This document shows, in pieces, positions 1-6,957 of a DNA stretch of 7,630 nucleotides; the first letter of the stretch is position 1; each line of letters starts with the position of its first letter. Under the pieces are notes generated by a model. The model searched no databases. It saw only the letters and a list, made by a program, of their open reading frames with translations, and had not been told where the DNA came from. The position numbers were made by a program, and so were the translations under genes. Source of the stretch: Chitinophagaceae bacterium (GTDB taxonomy: Bacteria; Bacteroidota; Bacteroidia; Chitinophagales; Chitinophagaceae); contig CANHMN010000076.1 of the NCBI GenBank assembly GCA_947461645.1, positions 1 to 7,630 on the forward strand. Reading direction: 5' to 3'.

Positions 1-1
1 C

Positions 2-448
2 CTTTTCGCGAAAGAACAATTCAGCCTGTTGCTCGAGCCTATTGCAGGCCACGGATATTGGGATGGCAAAAATGTTTTTGGCGAATTGGCCCACCAATCA
101 GACCACAAAGGAATGACAGCCACGCTAACAAGGGCAACCATTAGACCAAACAAACTACTCTCCTTTTGGAAAAATGTAGCCCCAATAGCAAAAAACATGA
201 AATCAGCCGACGGCTATCTTTTTTCTGTTGGAATCGGCGAAGTGCCTTGGCTTAAACAAGCTACTTTTAGTGTTTGGAGCTCTATGGATCAGATGAAAGC
301 TTTTGCCTACAAACAAATGGAACATGCTGAAGTAATTAAAAAAACCAGAAAAGAAAACTGGTACAAAGAAGATATGTTTGTAAGATTCAGCATATCAGAC
401 ACTTATGGAACAACTAAGGGAATCAACCCTCTCAAGATAAATCCCTAA
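2..448 (+). CDS. CrtA-like carotenoid oxygenase/hydroxylase (spheroidene monooxygenase family), C-terminal part
   Basis: This reading frame is open to the left edge, so only the last 148 residues are present; a TTG at 29 is an internal Leu, not a start. The visible part matches the C-terminal half of the spheroidene monooxygenase (CrtA) family: an ATLTRATIRP segment, then SFWKNVAP, then the strongly conserved LFSVGIGEVP block followed by QATFSVW, FAY, HAEVIKKTR and a W-Y-x-E-x-F-x-R-F ending. The family is usually about 220-240 residues, so roughly 80 residues are missing upstream. CrtA of purple bacteria oxidises C2 of acyclic carotenoids, and a crtA-related gene in Flavobacterium is known to act as a carotenoid 2-hydroxylase in myxol synthesis. 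A carotenoid role here is inferred from family only; no other crt gene is visible. The arginase gene follows after 39 bp on the same strand. Confidence 0.8.
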   Translation, partial: LFAKEQFSLLLEPIAGHGYWDGKNVFGELAHQSDHKGMTATLTRATIRPNKLLSFWKNVAPIAKNMKSADGYLFSVGIGEVPWLKQATFSVWSSMDQMKAFAYKQMEHAEVIKKTRKENWYKEDMFVRFSISDTYGTTKGINPLKINP

Positions 449-453
449 CTTTG
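446..453 (+). promoter_or_regulatory. Candidate Bacteroidota -7 promoter element for the arginase gene
   Basis: TAACTTTG matches the Bacteroidota -7 consensus TAnnTTTG and overlaps the stop codon of the upstream gene. It would place transcription start near 457-460, giving a leader of about 30 nt before the ATG at 488. No TTG is present at the expected -33 position, so the match may be chance. If real, the arginase can be expressed independently of the crtA-like gene. Confidence 0.3.
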
Positions 454-487
454 AGAACGTTTCAATAGGATTGCCAAAAAGACTGTT

Positions 488-1435
488 ATGAAGAACATCA
501 AACTAATTGAAGTCCCCTCCGAAATAGGAGCCGGTACCCGAGGTGCAAGTTTGGGCATCAGTGCGGTTAAAATTGCAGGGCTAGACTTTATGAGCAACTT
601 CTTTGTGCACTTTCCCTCAGAAAAAATAGAAACAGAAAACGATTTGCTTTTCGAACCCATACAATCTCCCTACGCCAAAAGAATTCATGGAGTGTTGAAC
701 ATGTATGAGCGCATAGGCAAAGCCGTTAGTGATACCATCAAAAATAATTTTTTTCCGGTTGTCCTCAGCGGCGATCACAGCAACGCCGGCGGAACCATAG
801 CTGGCATTAAAATAGCAAAACCCAAAAGCAAACTGGGTGTAATATGGATTGACGCACATGCTGATCTTCATACACCCTATACAACGCCATCAGGAAATAT
901 GCATGGTATGCCCTTGGCCACTGCCATTGCGGAAGACAATATGGAAAACAAGGTGCACGAGCCGGACGAAAAAACTGTTAAGCTTTGGAACCAATTGAAA
1001 GCTGTTGGCAAAATCAACCAAAAAGTTTTACCGGAAGATATCGTGCTGATTTCACTCAGAGATTTTGAAAAGGAAGAAAAATTCCTCATTGAAAAACATG
1101 GCATTAAAGTCATTACCACCAATGAAGTAAGAAGAAATGGTGCCGAAAATGTAAGCCGAAAAGTACTGAGGTACTTGAGTGACTGCACGGATATTTATGT
1201 GAGCTTCGATGTAGACAGCCTTGACCCTACCATTTCTAAAGGAACCGGAACGCCCGTAAACAATGGACTTAAGGAGCGTGAAGCAGAAGACCTCATTAGC
1301 AAATTCATGCAAAGCAGAAAGGTATGTTGTTTTGAAATAACGGAAGTCAATCCAACATTGGACAAAGAAAACCTAATGGCCGAAATCGCTTTCAATATCC
1401 TTCAGCGAAGCGTGAATGTACTGATGATGAATTAA
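488..1435 (+). CDS. rocF: Arginase (ureohydrolase family)
   Basis: Arginase hydrolyses L-arginine to ornithine and urea with a binuclear Mn centre, in the cytoplasm. All metal-ligand motifs are present in the 315-residue product: G95-D-H97-S, D122-A-H124-A-D126, and S239-F-D241-V-D243 followed by LDP. The SGN-x-HG-MPLA block at residues 135-143 and TEVNP at 285-289 (with the active-site-type Glu at 286) are typical of arginases rather than agmatinases or formimidoylglutamases. Two variants stand out: SGDHS in place of the usual GGDHS, and D126-L-H128-T where vertebrate arginases have D-I-N-T. I believe the His is common in Bacteroidota arginases. Length is normal for the family. The ATG at 488 is chosen because MKNIKLIEVPSEIGAG fits the family N-terminus; there is no clear Shine-Dalgarno sequence. 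It converges with the next gene across 19 bp. Confidence 0.87.
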   Translation: MKNIKLIEVPSEIGAGTRGASLGISAVKIAGLDFMSNFFVHFPSEKIETENDLLFEPIQSPYAKRIHGVLNMYERIGKAVSDTIKNNFFPVVLSGDHSNAGGTIAGIKIAKPKSKLGVIWIDAHADLHTPYTTPSGNMHGMPLATAIAEDNMENKVHEPDEKTVKLWNQLKAVGKINQKVLPEDIVLISLRDFEKEEKFLIEKHGIKVITTNEVRRNGAENVSRKVLRYLSDCTDIYVSFDVDSLDPTISKGTGTPVNNGLKEREAEDLISKFMQSRKVCCFEITEVNPTLDKENLMAEIAFNILQRSVNVLMMN

Positions 1436-1454
1436 AATCTTCAGATTGCAATTT

Positions 1455-2351
1455 CTATCCCCACAAAGAAACAGGATACACTCCTGCCTTTAAAAGGTTA
1501 TCGATGTTTTGTTTTACGCCAGCAGCATCTTCTTTGTAAGTAACGCCAAACCATTGGGAAGTAGTTGGAATCACTTTGATGCTGTTTTCTTTTTCTTGAA
1601 TAAAACGATCTGCGATAATGGGAATAAAAAATTCTGAACCCGGTGTCATGCCCTTCACCTGCAAGAATGCTGTAAATAATCTTTCTGTAGATTCAAAAAT
1701 ACTTTGGTGAAAGCACCAAAAATTCATGGAAACACTTGATCCTCCGGGCAAATGGTGTTCCTTGTCATTTTCCATGTATAAAATACTGTCTTCCTTTTTG
1801 TAAATTTTTGTTCTTTCAATGATAGACACCAGCGATTGCGTGTCATCTACCTCACAAACGCCCCTGCTAACGGTACCATGATCACTCAGGGTTTTACCCA
1901 ATTCATAACCTATGATGGCATACGTTTTTTCATTGCAGGAATGCAGGAGAAAAGAAGAAGCTTTTTGAAAAGCATCAGCCCCATAATAATCATCAGCATT
2001 GATAACTGCAAAGGGTTCTCTGATAATATCCTTCGCACACAATATGGCATGACCAGTACCCCATGGTTTTTTTCTTTCAGGATCAACGGGAGCATTTACA
2101 TAAGCATCCATTTCCTGGTAAACGAAATCTATTTCAATCTTTCCCTCCAATTTGGGAACAAAGTTTGCTTTAAAGTTTTCTGCGAAATCTTTTCTGATGA
2201 TGAATACCACTTTTCCAAAACCGGCCTTGATGGCATCATAAATGGAATAATCCATAATGGTTTCACCAAACGGACCAAATCCTTCCGTTTGTTTCATGCT
2301 TCCGTACCTGCTGGCCATTCCTGCAGCCAATATCAACAATGTAGGTTTCAT
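1455..2351 (-). CDS. Sugar-phosphate nucleotidyltransferase (NTP_transferase family), specificity unknown
   Basis: The 298-residue product is a single-domain nucleotidyltransferase that should join a sugar 1-phosphate to an NTP to give an NDP-sugar plus pyrophosphate, in the cytoplasm. The N-terminal signature is clear: L8-A-A-G11-M-A-S-R15-Y-G17 with K20, followed by GPFGETIMDYS at 26-36. Further motifs are W97-G-T-G-H101-A (nucleotide binding) and N118-A-D120-D121-Y-Y-G (metal-binding Asp region). The sequence resembles a conserved Bacteroidota family of about 300 residues; substrate cannot be told from sequence. An in-frame ATG at 2393 would add 14 residues (MKLFDKKVQPIAKF), but the ATG at 2351 is preferred because the family begins MKPTLxxLAAG. 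It is flanked by unrelated genes on the opposite strand, so it appears monocistronic. Confidence 0.85.
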   Translation of the reverse strand: MKPTLLILAAGMASRYGSMKQTEGFGPFGETIMDYSIYDAIKAGFGKVVFIIRKDFAENFKANFVPKLEGKIEIDFVYQEMDAYVNAPVDPERKKPWGTGHAILCAKDIIREPFAVINADDYYGADAFQKASSFLLHSCNEKTYAIIGYELGKTLSDHGTVSRGVCEVDDTQSLVSIIERTKIYKKEDSILYMENDKEHHLPGGSSVSMNFWCFHQSIFESTERLFTAFLQVKGMTPGSEFFIPIIADRFIQEKENSIKVIPTTSQWFGVTYKEDAAGVKQNIDNLLKAGVYPVSLWG

Positions 2352-2474
2352 AAATTTAGCTATTGGTTGAACTTTTTTATCAAATAATTTCATACAAAAA
2401 TCTTCTATGGAAATCTAATCTGACGAATAAAAGTTAGCTTGCGAAAGTACTATTTTATATTGAAAAGCCTACCA
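2352..2474. promoter_or_regulatory. Divergent intergenic region between the nucleotidyltransferase and PLP-enzyme genes
   Basis: These 123 bp separate two genes transcribed away from each other and so should hold promoters for both. The only partial matches to the Bacteroidota -7 box TAnnTTTG are on the minus strand: TAACTTTT at 2429-2436 and TACTTTCG at 2442-2449, the latter with a TTG 23 nt further upstream. Each has one mismatch. No convincing plus-strand box was seen for the PLP enzyme, and no operator-like palindrome is evident. Confidence 0.35.
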
Positions 2475-3380
2475 ATGCTTGATGTAAATTCAAATCTGAA
2501 AATTGACAAGATTCGTGCTCCATTCCTTCATAATGGTGTTGAATTGGATATATTAAGGCTCGATCTTGTTCATCCCATAGTATCAGGAAATAAATTATTT
2601 AAACTACATCATTATATTGAGCAGGCACGACACCAAAAAGCAACTAAATTGGTTACCTCCGGAGGTCCCTATTCCAATCACCTTGCAGCAACCGCCTATT
2701 ATGCCCATGAAAATGGATTTAAAAGCGCTGCCTTTGTGCGAGGAGAAGCCCCAGAGGTTCTATCGCACACCCTTGTTGCTTGTCAAAACTGGGGCATGGA
2801 ATTGTATTTTACCGATAGAACGACTTATGACACTACGGACACCCAATCCTTGTGGCAAAATTTAAACCACAACGATGCAAAAATTTCCTTTGTTGTTCCT
2901 GAAGGCGGTTTTGGAATACCCGGTTCAAAAGGTGTAGAAGCTGTCTTTAATATGATTGATCTTTCTGCTTACACGCACATTTGTACACCAGTCGGTACAG
3001 CTACCACATTTGCAGGTTTGATAAATAGTGCTTCCATGAAGCAAAAAATCATTGGGATTGCTGCGCTACCCAACCATGAAGACATCAGCAGAAGATTAAA
3101 TGAATTGCTAATCAACAAGGACAACAAAAACCATGAGCTTTGGATGGATTATCATTTTGGTGGCTATGCAAGAAAAAATCAAAAACTACTGGATTTTTTG
3201 AACGAATGTTACAATCAATATCAAATTCCTTTGGATTTTGTGTACACAGGAAAAATGCTTTTCGGAATTTTCGACAAAATTCAATCGGATTATTTTCCTG
3301 CAAACAGTAAAATTCTTTGTGTGCATACCGGCGGACTTCAAGGCAACCTCTCGTTAAAATCCGGTACGCTTGTTTTTTAA
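2475..3380 (+). CDS. PLP-dependent enzyme, ACC deaminase/D-cysteine desulfhydrase family
   Basis: The 301-residue product is a fold-type II PLP enzyme of the group that includes 1-aminocyclopropane-1-carboxylate deaminase and D-cysteine desulfhydrase, acting on small amino acids in the cytoplasm. Key features: S37-G-N-K40-L-F-K-L, where K40 aligns with the PLP Schiff-base lysine; T60-S-G-G-P-Y-S66-N67-H68, the substrate/carboxylate loop; E142-GG-F-G, G173-T-A-T-T-F-A-G-L181 as the phosphate-binding loop (usually GSGGTxAGL); YTGKMLFGIFD near residue 255; and HTGGLQGN near the C-terminus. SNH rather than SNQ fits desulfhydrase-like members better than true ACC deaminases, but exact substrate is not assignable. 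The ATG at 2475 is preferred; a TTG at 2439 would add 12 residues (MRKYYFILKSLP) with no family support. Confidence 0.82.
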   Translation: MLDVNSNLKIDKIRAPFLHNGVELDILRLDLVHPIVSGNKLFKLHHYIEQARHQKATKLVTSGGPYSNHLAATAYYAHENGFKSAAFVRGEAPEVLSHTLVACQNWGMELYFTDRTTYDTTDTQSLWQNLNHNDAKISFVVPEGGFGIPGSKGVEAVFNMIDLSAYTHICTPVGTATTFAGLINSASMKQKIIGIAALPNHEDISRRLNELLINKDNKNHELWMDYHFGGYARKNQKLLDFLNECYNQYQIPLDFVYTGKMLFGIFDKIQSDYFPANSKILCVHTGGLQGNLSLKSGTLVF

Positions 3381-3396
3381 TTATGATGCTAAAACC

Positions 3397-3404
3397 TATC
3401 TTTG
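3397..3404 (+). promoter_or_regulatory. Candidate Bacteroidota -7 promoter element for the exported protein gene
   Basis: TATCTTTG is a perfect match to TAnnTTTG and lies 20 nt before the ATG at 3425. A TTG at 3370-3372 sits 24 nt upstream, slightly longer than usual. If active, transcription would begin around 3408-3411, which would exclude the upstream ATGs at 3383 and 3386 and make 3425 the start. This agrees with the signal peptide. Confidence 0.35.
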
Positions 3405-3424
3405 AATTTGTCCAACAACATTCG

Positions 3425-4192
3425 ATGAAAATCTGTCCTTATTTTTTCGGTTTAATGATAGGTCTTTCTTGCTCCTTTCAAACTCAAGCGCAAAGCGTTC
3501 TTCCGGAAATTGCAGTAAATGGATTCGGAAATAAAGTTATTGTTAGCTGGCTCAATGATTATGAAAAACCTGTAACCAACATTTTTATTCAAAGGTCATT
3601 CGACAGCTTGAAAAACTTTACCACCATCGGATCTGTATTGATCCCGCAAAACAAGGAAAATGGATATCCCGACAACAACCCTCCTTACAACAAAATGTAT
3701 TACAGGGTATCCGTAACGTTTGAAGGAGGCACTTATGAAATTGGCCCTTCCTTTAAAGTTTCTACACCAACTAAAGAATTGGCTTCCATAGACATTACAG
3801 ATACTTCTACCCTTATACAGTTTGATGGCTACAAGAACAATAGAACCAAAGATCTGGTAATTGTAAATCCACAATGGGAAAAACCAGTTGAACCCACCAA
3901 TCCTCCAACAACGAATGAGAAACCTTTAAACAACAGCATCTTCATCAACAAGCAAAATTCAGTCACCCTTCATCTTCCAGATGCTGCTCAAAAAAAATAC
4001 GTAGTAAAGTTTTACGATGATGCTGACAACTTTCTTTTTGAACTGAATAAACTAACAGAAGACTATTTGATTTTGGAGAAATCAAATTTCATGCACGCCG
4101 GCTGGTTTTCCTTTGAGGTGTATGAAGAAAAAACATTGATGGGTAAAAACCGGTTTCAAATTACAAAGGACTACAAAATCAACGGAAAATAA
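3425..4192 (+). CDS. Exported two-domain protein of unknown function
   Basis: I do not recognise a named function. From the ATG at 3425 the 255-residue product starts with a classical signal peptide: Lys2, a hydrophobic stretch Y6-S17 and a likely type I cleavage site after T20-Q-A22. A mature N-terminal domain (about 25-115) is beta-rich with a fibronectin-III-like look (VIVSWLNDY, IFIQRSFDSLKNF, MYYRVSVTFEGGTYEIG). A Pro/Thr/Glu-rich linker (about 151-168) leads to a second beta-rich domain (171-248) with V-K-F-Y-D-D, L-F-E-L, H-A-G-W-F-S-F-E-V-Y and K-N-R-F-Q-I, similar in layout to type IX secretion sorting domains. ATGs at 3383/3386, just 2-5 bp after the previous stop, are in frame and would add 13-14 residues before the signal peptide. 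GLSC at 13-16 is a poor lipobox. Its stop lies 7 bp from that of lipB. Confidence 0.7.
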   Translation: MKICPYFFGLMIGLSCSFQTQAQSVLPEIAVNGFGNKVIVSWLNDYEKPVTNIFIQRSFDSLKNFTTIGSVLIPQNKENGYPDNNPPYNKMYYRVSVTFEGGTYEIGPSFKVSTPTKELASIDITDTSTLIQFDGYKNNRTKDLVIVNPQWEKPVEPTNPPTTNEKPLNNSIFINKQNSVTLHLPDAAQKKYVVKFYDDADNFLFELNKLTEDYLILEKSNFMHAGWFSFEVYEEKTLMGKNRFQITKDYKINGK

Positions 4193-4199
4193 TTCTTCT

Positions 4200-4922
4200 T
4201 CAAATCAGTTGAACATCAAACACTTCTTCAAAATTTGATTTCATCAATTGCTTCACTTCGTCCATATTTATTTTTTCCCCTTTTTCTTTTTCGATGGAAG
4301 TAACCTGCTTGTCAACAATACCACATGGAATAATGTTGTTGAAATAACTCAGATCTGTGTTTACATTTAATGCAAGTCCGTGCATGGTAATCCACCTGCT
4401 GCAACGAACACCTATGGCACAAATTTTTCTTTCCTTTCCGGGTATTAATGGGTCAATCCAAACGCCGGTTTCACCCTCACTTCTTTCTCCTTTGATGCCA
4501 TAGTGAGACAATGTCATTATCACTACTTCTTCAAGGTTACGGAGGTACTTTCCGATGTCGGTATACATTTTTTCGAGATCGAGAATAGGATAAGCCACCA
4601 ATTGCTGCAAACCATGAAAAGTAATATCCCCACCTCTGTTGGTGTGGTAAAATGAAATTTCTTTTTCGGCAAGTTGTTCTCCTGTTAGCAAAACATTTTC
4701 TTTCTTCCCGCTTTTACCCAGAGTATAAACGGGCGGATGTTCGCAGAAAATGAGGTGATGTTTGGTAGACAGCGACAATGGATCGGCATTATGGCCATTC
4801 AATCTGGCTTGTGTTTTTATATCTACATTTTCATTGAGCAACGATTCTTGCCTTTCCCAAGCCTGTCCATAGTCTGCCAACCCCCAATCTTGAAAATATA
4901 CCTTTTGTTTTTCCATATCCAT
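4200..4922 (-). CDS. lipB: Octanoyltransferase (lipoate biosynthesis protein B)
   Basis: LipB moves octanoyl groups from octanoyl-acyl carrier protein to the lipoyl domains of 2-oxoacid dehydrogenases and the glycine cleavage H protein; LipA then inserts sulfur. The 240-residue product carries the family core: H62-P-P-V-Y-T-L-G, R96-G-G-D-I-T-F-H103-G, the catalytic-dyad lysine K166 in K-I-C-A-I-G-V-R, W177-x-T-x-H181-G-L-A-L-N, and the catalytic cysteine C200 in I-I-P-C-G-I. One departure is H-G-L-Q-Q at 103-107, where the family normally has H-G-P-G-Q. An insertion around 30-50 (NGHNADPLSL) is seen in other Bacteroidota LipB proteins as far as I recall. ATGs at 4922 and 4916 are both possible starts; the choice changes only two residues. 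It is divergent from dnaG, with 43 bp between. Confidence 0.94.
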   Translation of the reverse strand: MDMEKQKVYFQDWGLADYGQAWERQESLLNENVDIKTQARLNGHNADPLSLSTKHHLIFCEHPPVYTLGKSGKKENVLLTGEQLAEKEISFYHTNRGGDITFHGLQQLVAYPILDLEKMYTDIGKYLRNLEEVVIMTLSHYGIKGERSEGETGVWIDPLIPGKERKICAIGVRCSRWITMHGLALNVNTDLSYFNNIIPCGIVDKQVTSIEKEKGEKINMDEVKQLMKSNFEEVFDVQLI

Positions 4923-4965
4923 GGCGAAGGTAGTACAAGCAAATAAAATTCAGTAATTTTAAGCA
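4923..4965. promoter_or_regulatory. Compact divergent promoter region between lipB and dnaG
   Basis: Only 43 bp separate the two start codons. On the minus strand TACCTTCG (4925-4932) is one base from TAnnTTTG and ends 2 nt before the lipB ATG at 4922; if it is a -7 box, transcription would begin at or within that ATG and the ATG at 4916 would be used. On the plus strand TAATTTTA (4954-4961), also one mismatch, ends 4 nt before the dnaG TTG. Neither has a TTG at the expected -33 spacing, so both are tentative; dnaG promoters may instead lie inside lipB. Confidence 0.3.
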
Positions 4966-6903
4966 TTGATCAGCCAGGAATCCATATCGCAAATTCAGAG
5001 CCGAATAGATATCATTGATATCATCGGCAACTTTGTAAAACTCAAAAAACGCGGTGCCAATTACCTCGGCAACTGTCCGTTTCACCATGAAAAAACGCCT
5101 TCCTTCACGGTTTCGCCAACCAAGGAAATCTACAAATGCTTTGGCTGTGGAAAAAGCGGCAACACCATTGGCTTCGTCATGGACCACGAAAAATACTCCT
5201 ATGTTGAAGCGCTGAGATGGTTGGCAGCCAAATACAATATTGAGCTAGAGGAAACTGCAACAAGTCCGGAATTTAAGGCCAAACAACTTGAGTCTGAAAG
5301 CTTGTTTATCGTAAATCAATTTGCAGGTAAGTTTTTTTCGGAAAAACTATTCCAAACGGAAGAAGGAGAAGACATTGCACTAAGCTATCTCAAGCAAAGG
5401 GGGTTTCGCGAAGACATCATTAGAAAATTTGAATTAGGTTACAACCCTTCCGCACCTGATGAGTTAGCCAAAACTGCAGATAAATTACAATACAGCAAAG
5501 AGATTCTACTGAAATCGGGATTGCTGGTGGAAAGAAACAACGGCTTAAGCGACAATTACCGCGGAAGAATCATTTTTCCCATACACAACCAAAGTGGTAA
5601 AATCTTGGGCTTCGGTGCCAGGATAATTAAATCAAACGACAGAGCCCCGAAATACATCAATACGCCTGAAAACGAGATTTACAATAAAAGTAAAATTCTC
5701 TACGGCGCGTTCTTTGCCAGAACCGCAATTGATAAAGCTGATGAATGCTTGCTGGTGGAGGGTTATACCGACGTAGTAAGCTTGCACCAAGCCGGCATTG
5801 AAAATGTGGTAGCAAGTGGAGGAACTTCTTTAACCACAGACCAGGTTCGGCTCATTAAAAAATACACCAACAACCTTACCATTATTTACGATGGCGACAA
5901 TGCAGGCATAAAAGCTGCTTTGCGTGGACTAGAGCTTGCTCTTGATGAGGGATTGAATGTAAAACTCCTGCTCATTCCTGATAAAGAAGATCCGGACAGC
6001 TATGTCAACAAAATTGGTGCTTCTGCCTTCCTTGAATTTATCGCAAAAGAAAAAAAGGATTTCATTCTTTTTCAACTGGAATTAACCCTCAAAGAGATTG
6101 GCAATGATTCTGCAAAAAAAGCAGGACTTGTAAATCAAATGGCGGCAACCCTTTCTAGAATAAACAAAGCTGAAGACTTTACCAAAAGGCAGGATTATAT
6201 CAAGAAGGTTGCTGAGTTGCTCAAAATAGACGAAGCCGGATTCAATGCGTTGGTAAATAAAATTGTTGGAGAGAAAATCCAAAAGGATGATTTTAGAAGC
6301 AACAGACAGTCATCTATGGATGGCGAAGTTGTTGGTGAACAAGAAGAATCCTTTGAACAGGAAATGCTTCTCCACAAGGATGAACCACAGGAGCAGGCGA
6401 TGGCTAGAAGCTTAATTGAGTTTGGCCATTTGGAGTGGGAAGACGGGCAAAAGGTGGCTGATTATATTTTCAAACAAATTGACGAAGGAGAATTACTGGA
6501 TTTGATTGATAACCCTATAATTGTCAAACTCATCAACTTATACAGAAACTTATACGAGGAGGGAAATGAACCGGATGCAAAAACCTTCCTTTATATGGAA
6601 GATGCTGAATTAAGTCAGTTGATGTTGAAAATCATGAACGATGATTTAGAAATAAGTCCGAATTGGAAAAAGTATTACGAAGGACATATCCCTACTAGAG
6701 AAGAGCTCTTTAAGCAGGAAGTAGATTCAACACTACTCTATTTGCAACTCAGGAAAATAAAGAGATTGATAGCAGAGAATCAAAAAGACATGGAAAACAC
6801 GAGTGATCTTCAGGAACAGATGCTGTTGATACAAACCCATCATCACCTCAAAACCGTAGAAATGGAACTCACCAAAAAGCTGGGAACCGTTATTTTGAAA
6901 TAA
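4966..6903 (+). CDS. dnaG: DNA primase
   Basis: DnaG synthesises RNA primers at the replication fork together with the DnaB helicase. The 645-residue product has the usual order. The N-terminal zinc-binding domain carries C37-x2-H40-x17-C58-x2-C61. The RNA polymerase core (about 120-430) has the RAPKYINTPE basic motif at 226-235 and a TOPRIM fold with E265-G-Y-T-D and D309-G-D311-N. A charged Glu/Gln-rich linker lies around 440-480, followed by a helical C-terminal helicase-binding region. The start is TTG at 4966, giving MISQESISQIQ, which matches the Bacteroidota primase N-terminus (MISQET-type). An in-frame TAA at 4960-4962 rules out a longer protein, and the next in-frame ATG would remove the zinc domain. 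Length is normal. No rpoD or rpsU neighbour is present, unlike the classic macromolecular synthesis operon. Confidence 0.97.
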   Translation: MISQESISQIQSRIDIIDIIGNFVKLKKRGANYLGNCPFHHEKTPSFTVSPTKEIYKCFGCGKSGNTIGFVMDHEKYSYVEALRWLAAKYNIELEETATSPEFKAKQLESESLFIVNQFAGKFFSEKLFQTEEGEDIALSYLKQRGFREDIIRKFELGYNPSAPDELAKTADKLQYSKEILLKSGLLVERNNGLSDNYRGRIIFPIHNQSGKILGFGARIIKSNDRAPKYINTPENEIYNKSKILYGAFFARTAIDKADECLLVEGYTDVVSLHQAGIENVVASGGTSLTTDQVRLIKKYTNNLTIIYDGDNAGIKAALRGLELALDEGLNVKLLLIPDKEDPDSYVNKIGASAFLEFIAKEKKDFILFQLELTLKEIGNDSAKKAGLVNQMAATLSRINKAEDFTKRQDYIKKVAELLKIDEAGFNALVNKIVGEKIQKDDFRSNRQSSMDGEVVGEQEESFEQEMLLHKDEPQEQAMARSLIEFGHLEWEDGQKVADYIFKQIDEGELLDLIDNPIIVKLINLYRNLYEEGNEPDAKTFLYMEDAELSQLMLKIMNDDLEISPNWKKYYEGHIPTREELFKQEVDSTLLYLQLRKIKRLIAENQKDMENTSDLQEQMLLIQTHHHLKTVEMELTKKLGTVILK

Positions 6904-6915
6904 GCAATTAAAACC

Positions 6916-6942
6916 CTGCAATAATCTTCTTCAGAGTTGCAG
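6916..6942. terminator. Weak inverted repeat in the dnaG / DUF3052-like convergent gap
   Basis: CTGCAA at 6916-6921 and TTGCAG at 6937-6942 form a perfect 6-bp stem around a 15-nt loop in the 54-bp gap between two converging genes. For the minus-strand gene it is followed by only four T residues, and for dnaG by an A-run, so it is a poor intrinsic terminator. Its position is the main reason to list it. Confidence 0.25.
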
Positions 6943-6957
6943 AAAAAGTTGGTAAAA

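Noticed and set aside
1836..2387. A 183-codon plus-strand open frame opposite the nucleotidyltransferase gene
   Set aside because: It is fully antisense to a gene with clear NTP_transferase motifs, its translation shows no recognisable domain, and it is explained by the codon pattern of the true gene.
3317..3424. Longer start (GTG/TTG-type at 3317) for the exported protein
   Set aside because: It would overlap the preceding PLP-enzyme gene by 64 bp, bury the signal peptide 36 residues inside the protein, and has no sequence support.
3990..3997. A8 run in the exported protein gene as a phase-variation tract
   Set aside because: It is a single short homopolymer encoding Lys codons in an intact frame; nothing else suggests phase-variable expression.
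6049..6122. Two A7 runs in dnaG (near 6050-6056 and 6114-6120), the second inside CTGC-A7-GCAG, as programmed slippage sites
   Set aside because: Runs this short are common in AT-rich coding DNA, the frame is intact to the normal C-terminus, and no out-of-frame extension makes sense.
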